In this document: positions 63,848-64,000 of the stretch, piece by piece
Numbering within the stretch: position 1 is the stretch's first letter
How the letters are laid out: each line of letters opens with the position of its first letter
From: Flammeovirgaceae bacterium SG7u.111
Lineage (GTDB): Bacteria; Bacteroidota; Bacteroidia; Cytophagales; Flammeovirgaceae
Assembly: GCA_034044135.1 (NCBI GenBank)
Contig: CP139021.1
Coordinates: 5,471,635 to 5,535,634, forward strand
DNA: 64,000 bases
Reading direction: 5' to 3'
Translations under genes and position numbers: made by a program
The notes under the pieces: model-generated
Databases searched by the model: none
What the model was told of the DNA's origin: nothing
The model's input: only the letters and a program-made list of their open reading frames with translations

Positions 63848-64000
63848 GCCATCTTGGCTAGCTCGGCACTTGTTTTGGTTAACGTTATTATAAAATAAAA
63901 GAAAGTGGTAATTTGCCAGAAGTTTTGCAGATTTGTGTGGTGGACTTTTTCCAAATCACTCTTAAATAAATTGCCCTAACAAGCCCATAGTACTTTTTAA

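Noticed and set aside
1-64000. tRNA genes, rRNA genes and CRISPR arrays
   Set aside because: I scanned gaps for cloverleaf-like and repeat-spacer patterns and saw none; a tRNA scan would be decisive.

Overview
The window is bacterial and comes from the Bacteroidota, most likely a marine member of the Cytophagales. The evidence is a Bacteroidota-type RpoB, a PorW/SprE-like gliding and type IX secretion lipoprotein, an outer-membrane TonB-receptor-type barrel, a two-component-propeller sensor, DUF4372-type IS4 transposase, and promoters of the form TTG-N20-TAnnTTTG. I cannot name the genus. There are no tRNA, rRNA or CRISPR loci that I can see.

Layout. 1-1.4 kb: start of an aquaporin gene, then decayed DNA with two gene ruins (a DUF1272 protein and a GAF/SpoIIE phosphatase). 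1.4-9.9 kb: a propeller sensor fused to a SpoIIE phosphatase, then a small carbohydrate locus (GH16 diverging from a GH2 and an alpha/beta hydrolase). 10-13.9 kb: rpoB standing alone, without rplL upstream or rpoC downstream. 14-23.8 kb: housekeeping genes (DUF2064, ridA, an MBL hydrolase, gatC, der, cobS, ypdA) around an AT-rich group of immunity-like genes at 16.7-18.3 kb. 23.8-29.6 kb: an outer-membrane barrel receptor and an AraC-type regulator destroyed by an IS982-like element, which itself carries a nested IS4 element. 29.7-38.5 kb: small enzymes, an Imm33-like protein, a second SpoIIE phosphatase, ribH, an RND/MMPL exporter and a threonine dehydratase-like enzyme. 38.7-44.5 kb: GH3 glycosidase, a small basic protein, sulfurtransferase and a DUF5060 glycoside hydrolase. 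44.9-53.9 kb: M1 peptidase, glucosaminidase, an ECF sigma/anti-sigma-barrel pair, PAP2 phosphatase, metallophosphoesterase, fructosamine kinase. 54.3-63.8 kb: cell envelope genes (PBP1A, PorW, M23 peptidase, bactofilin), AtpZ, a LON-domain protein and a DUF4231 membrane protein.

How the genes fit together. The GH16, GH2, GH3 and DUF5060 enzymes suggest use of marine polysaccharides, with no SusC/SusD pair or sulfatase in view. The cell-wall genes (PBP1A, M23, bactofilin, glucosaminidase) form a loose envelope theme near the right end. Two normally conserved operons look broken up: rpoB is monocistronic, and the AtpZ-type gene is not followed by atpB. The strongest items for a second look are the solitary rpoB with substitutions near the rifamycin pocket, the nested insertion in the AraC gene, the two gene ruins at the left end, the propeller-SpoIIE sensor, the immunity-like gene group, and a small basic protein gene at 41245-41373.
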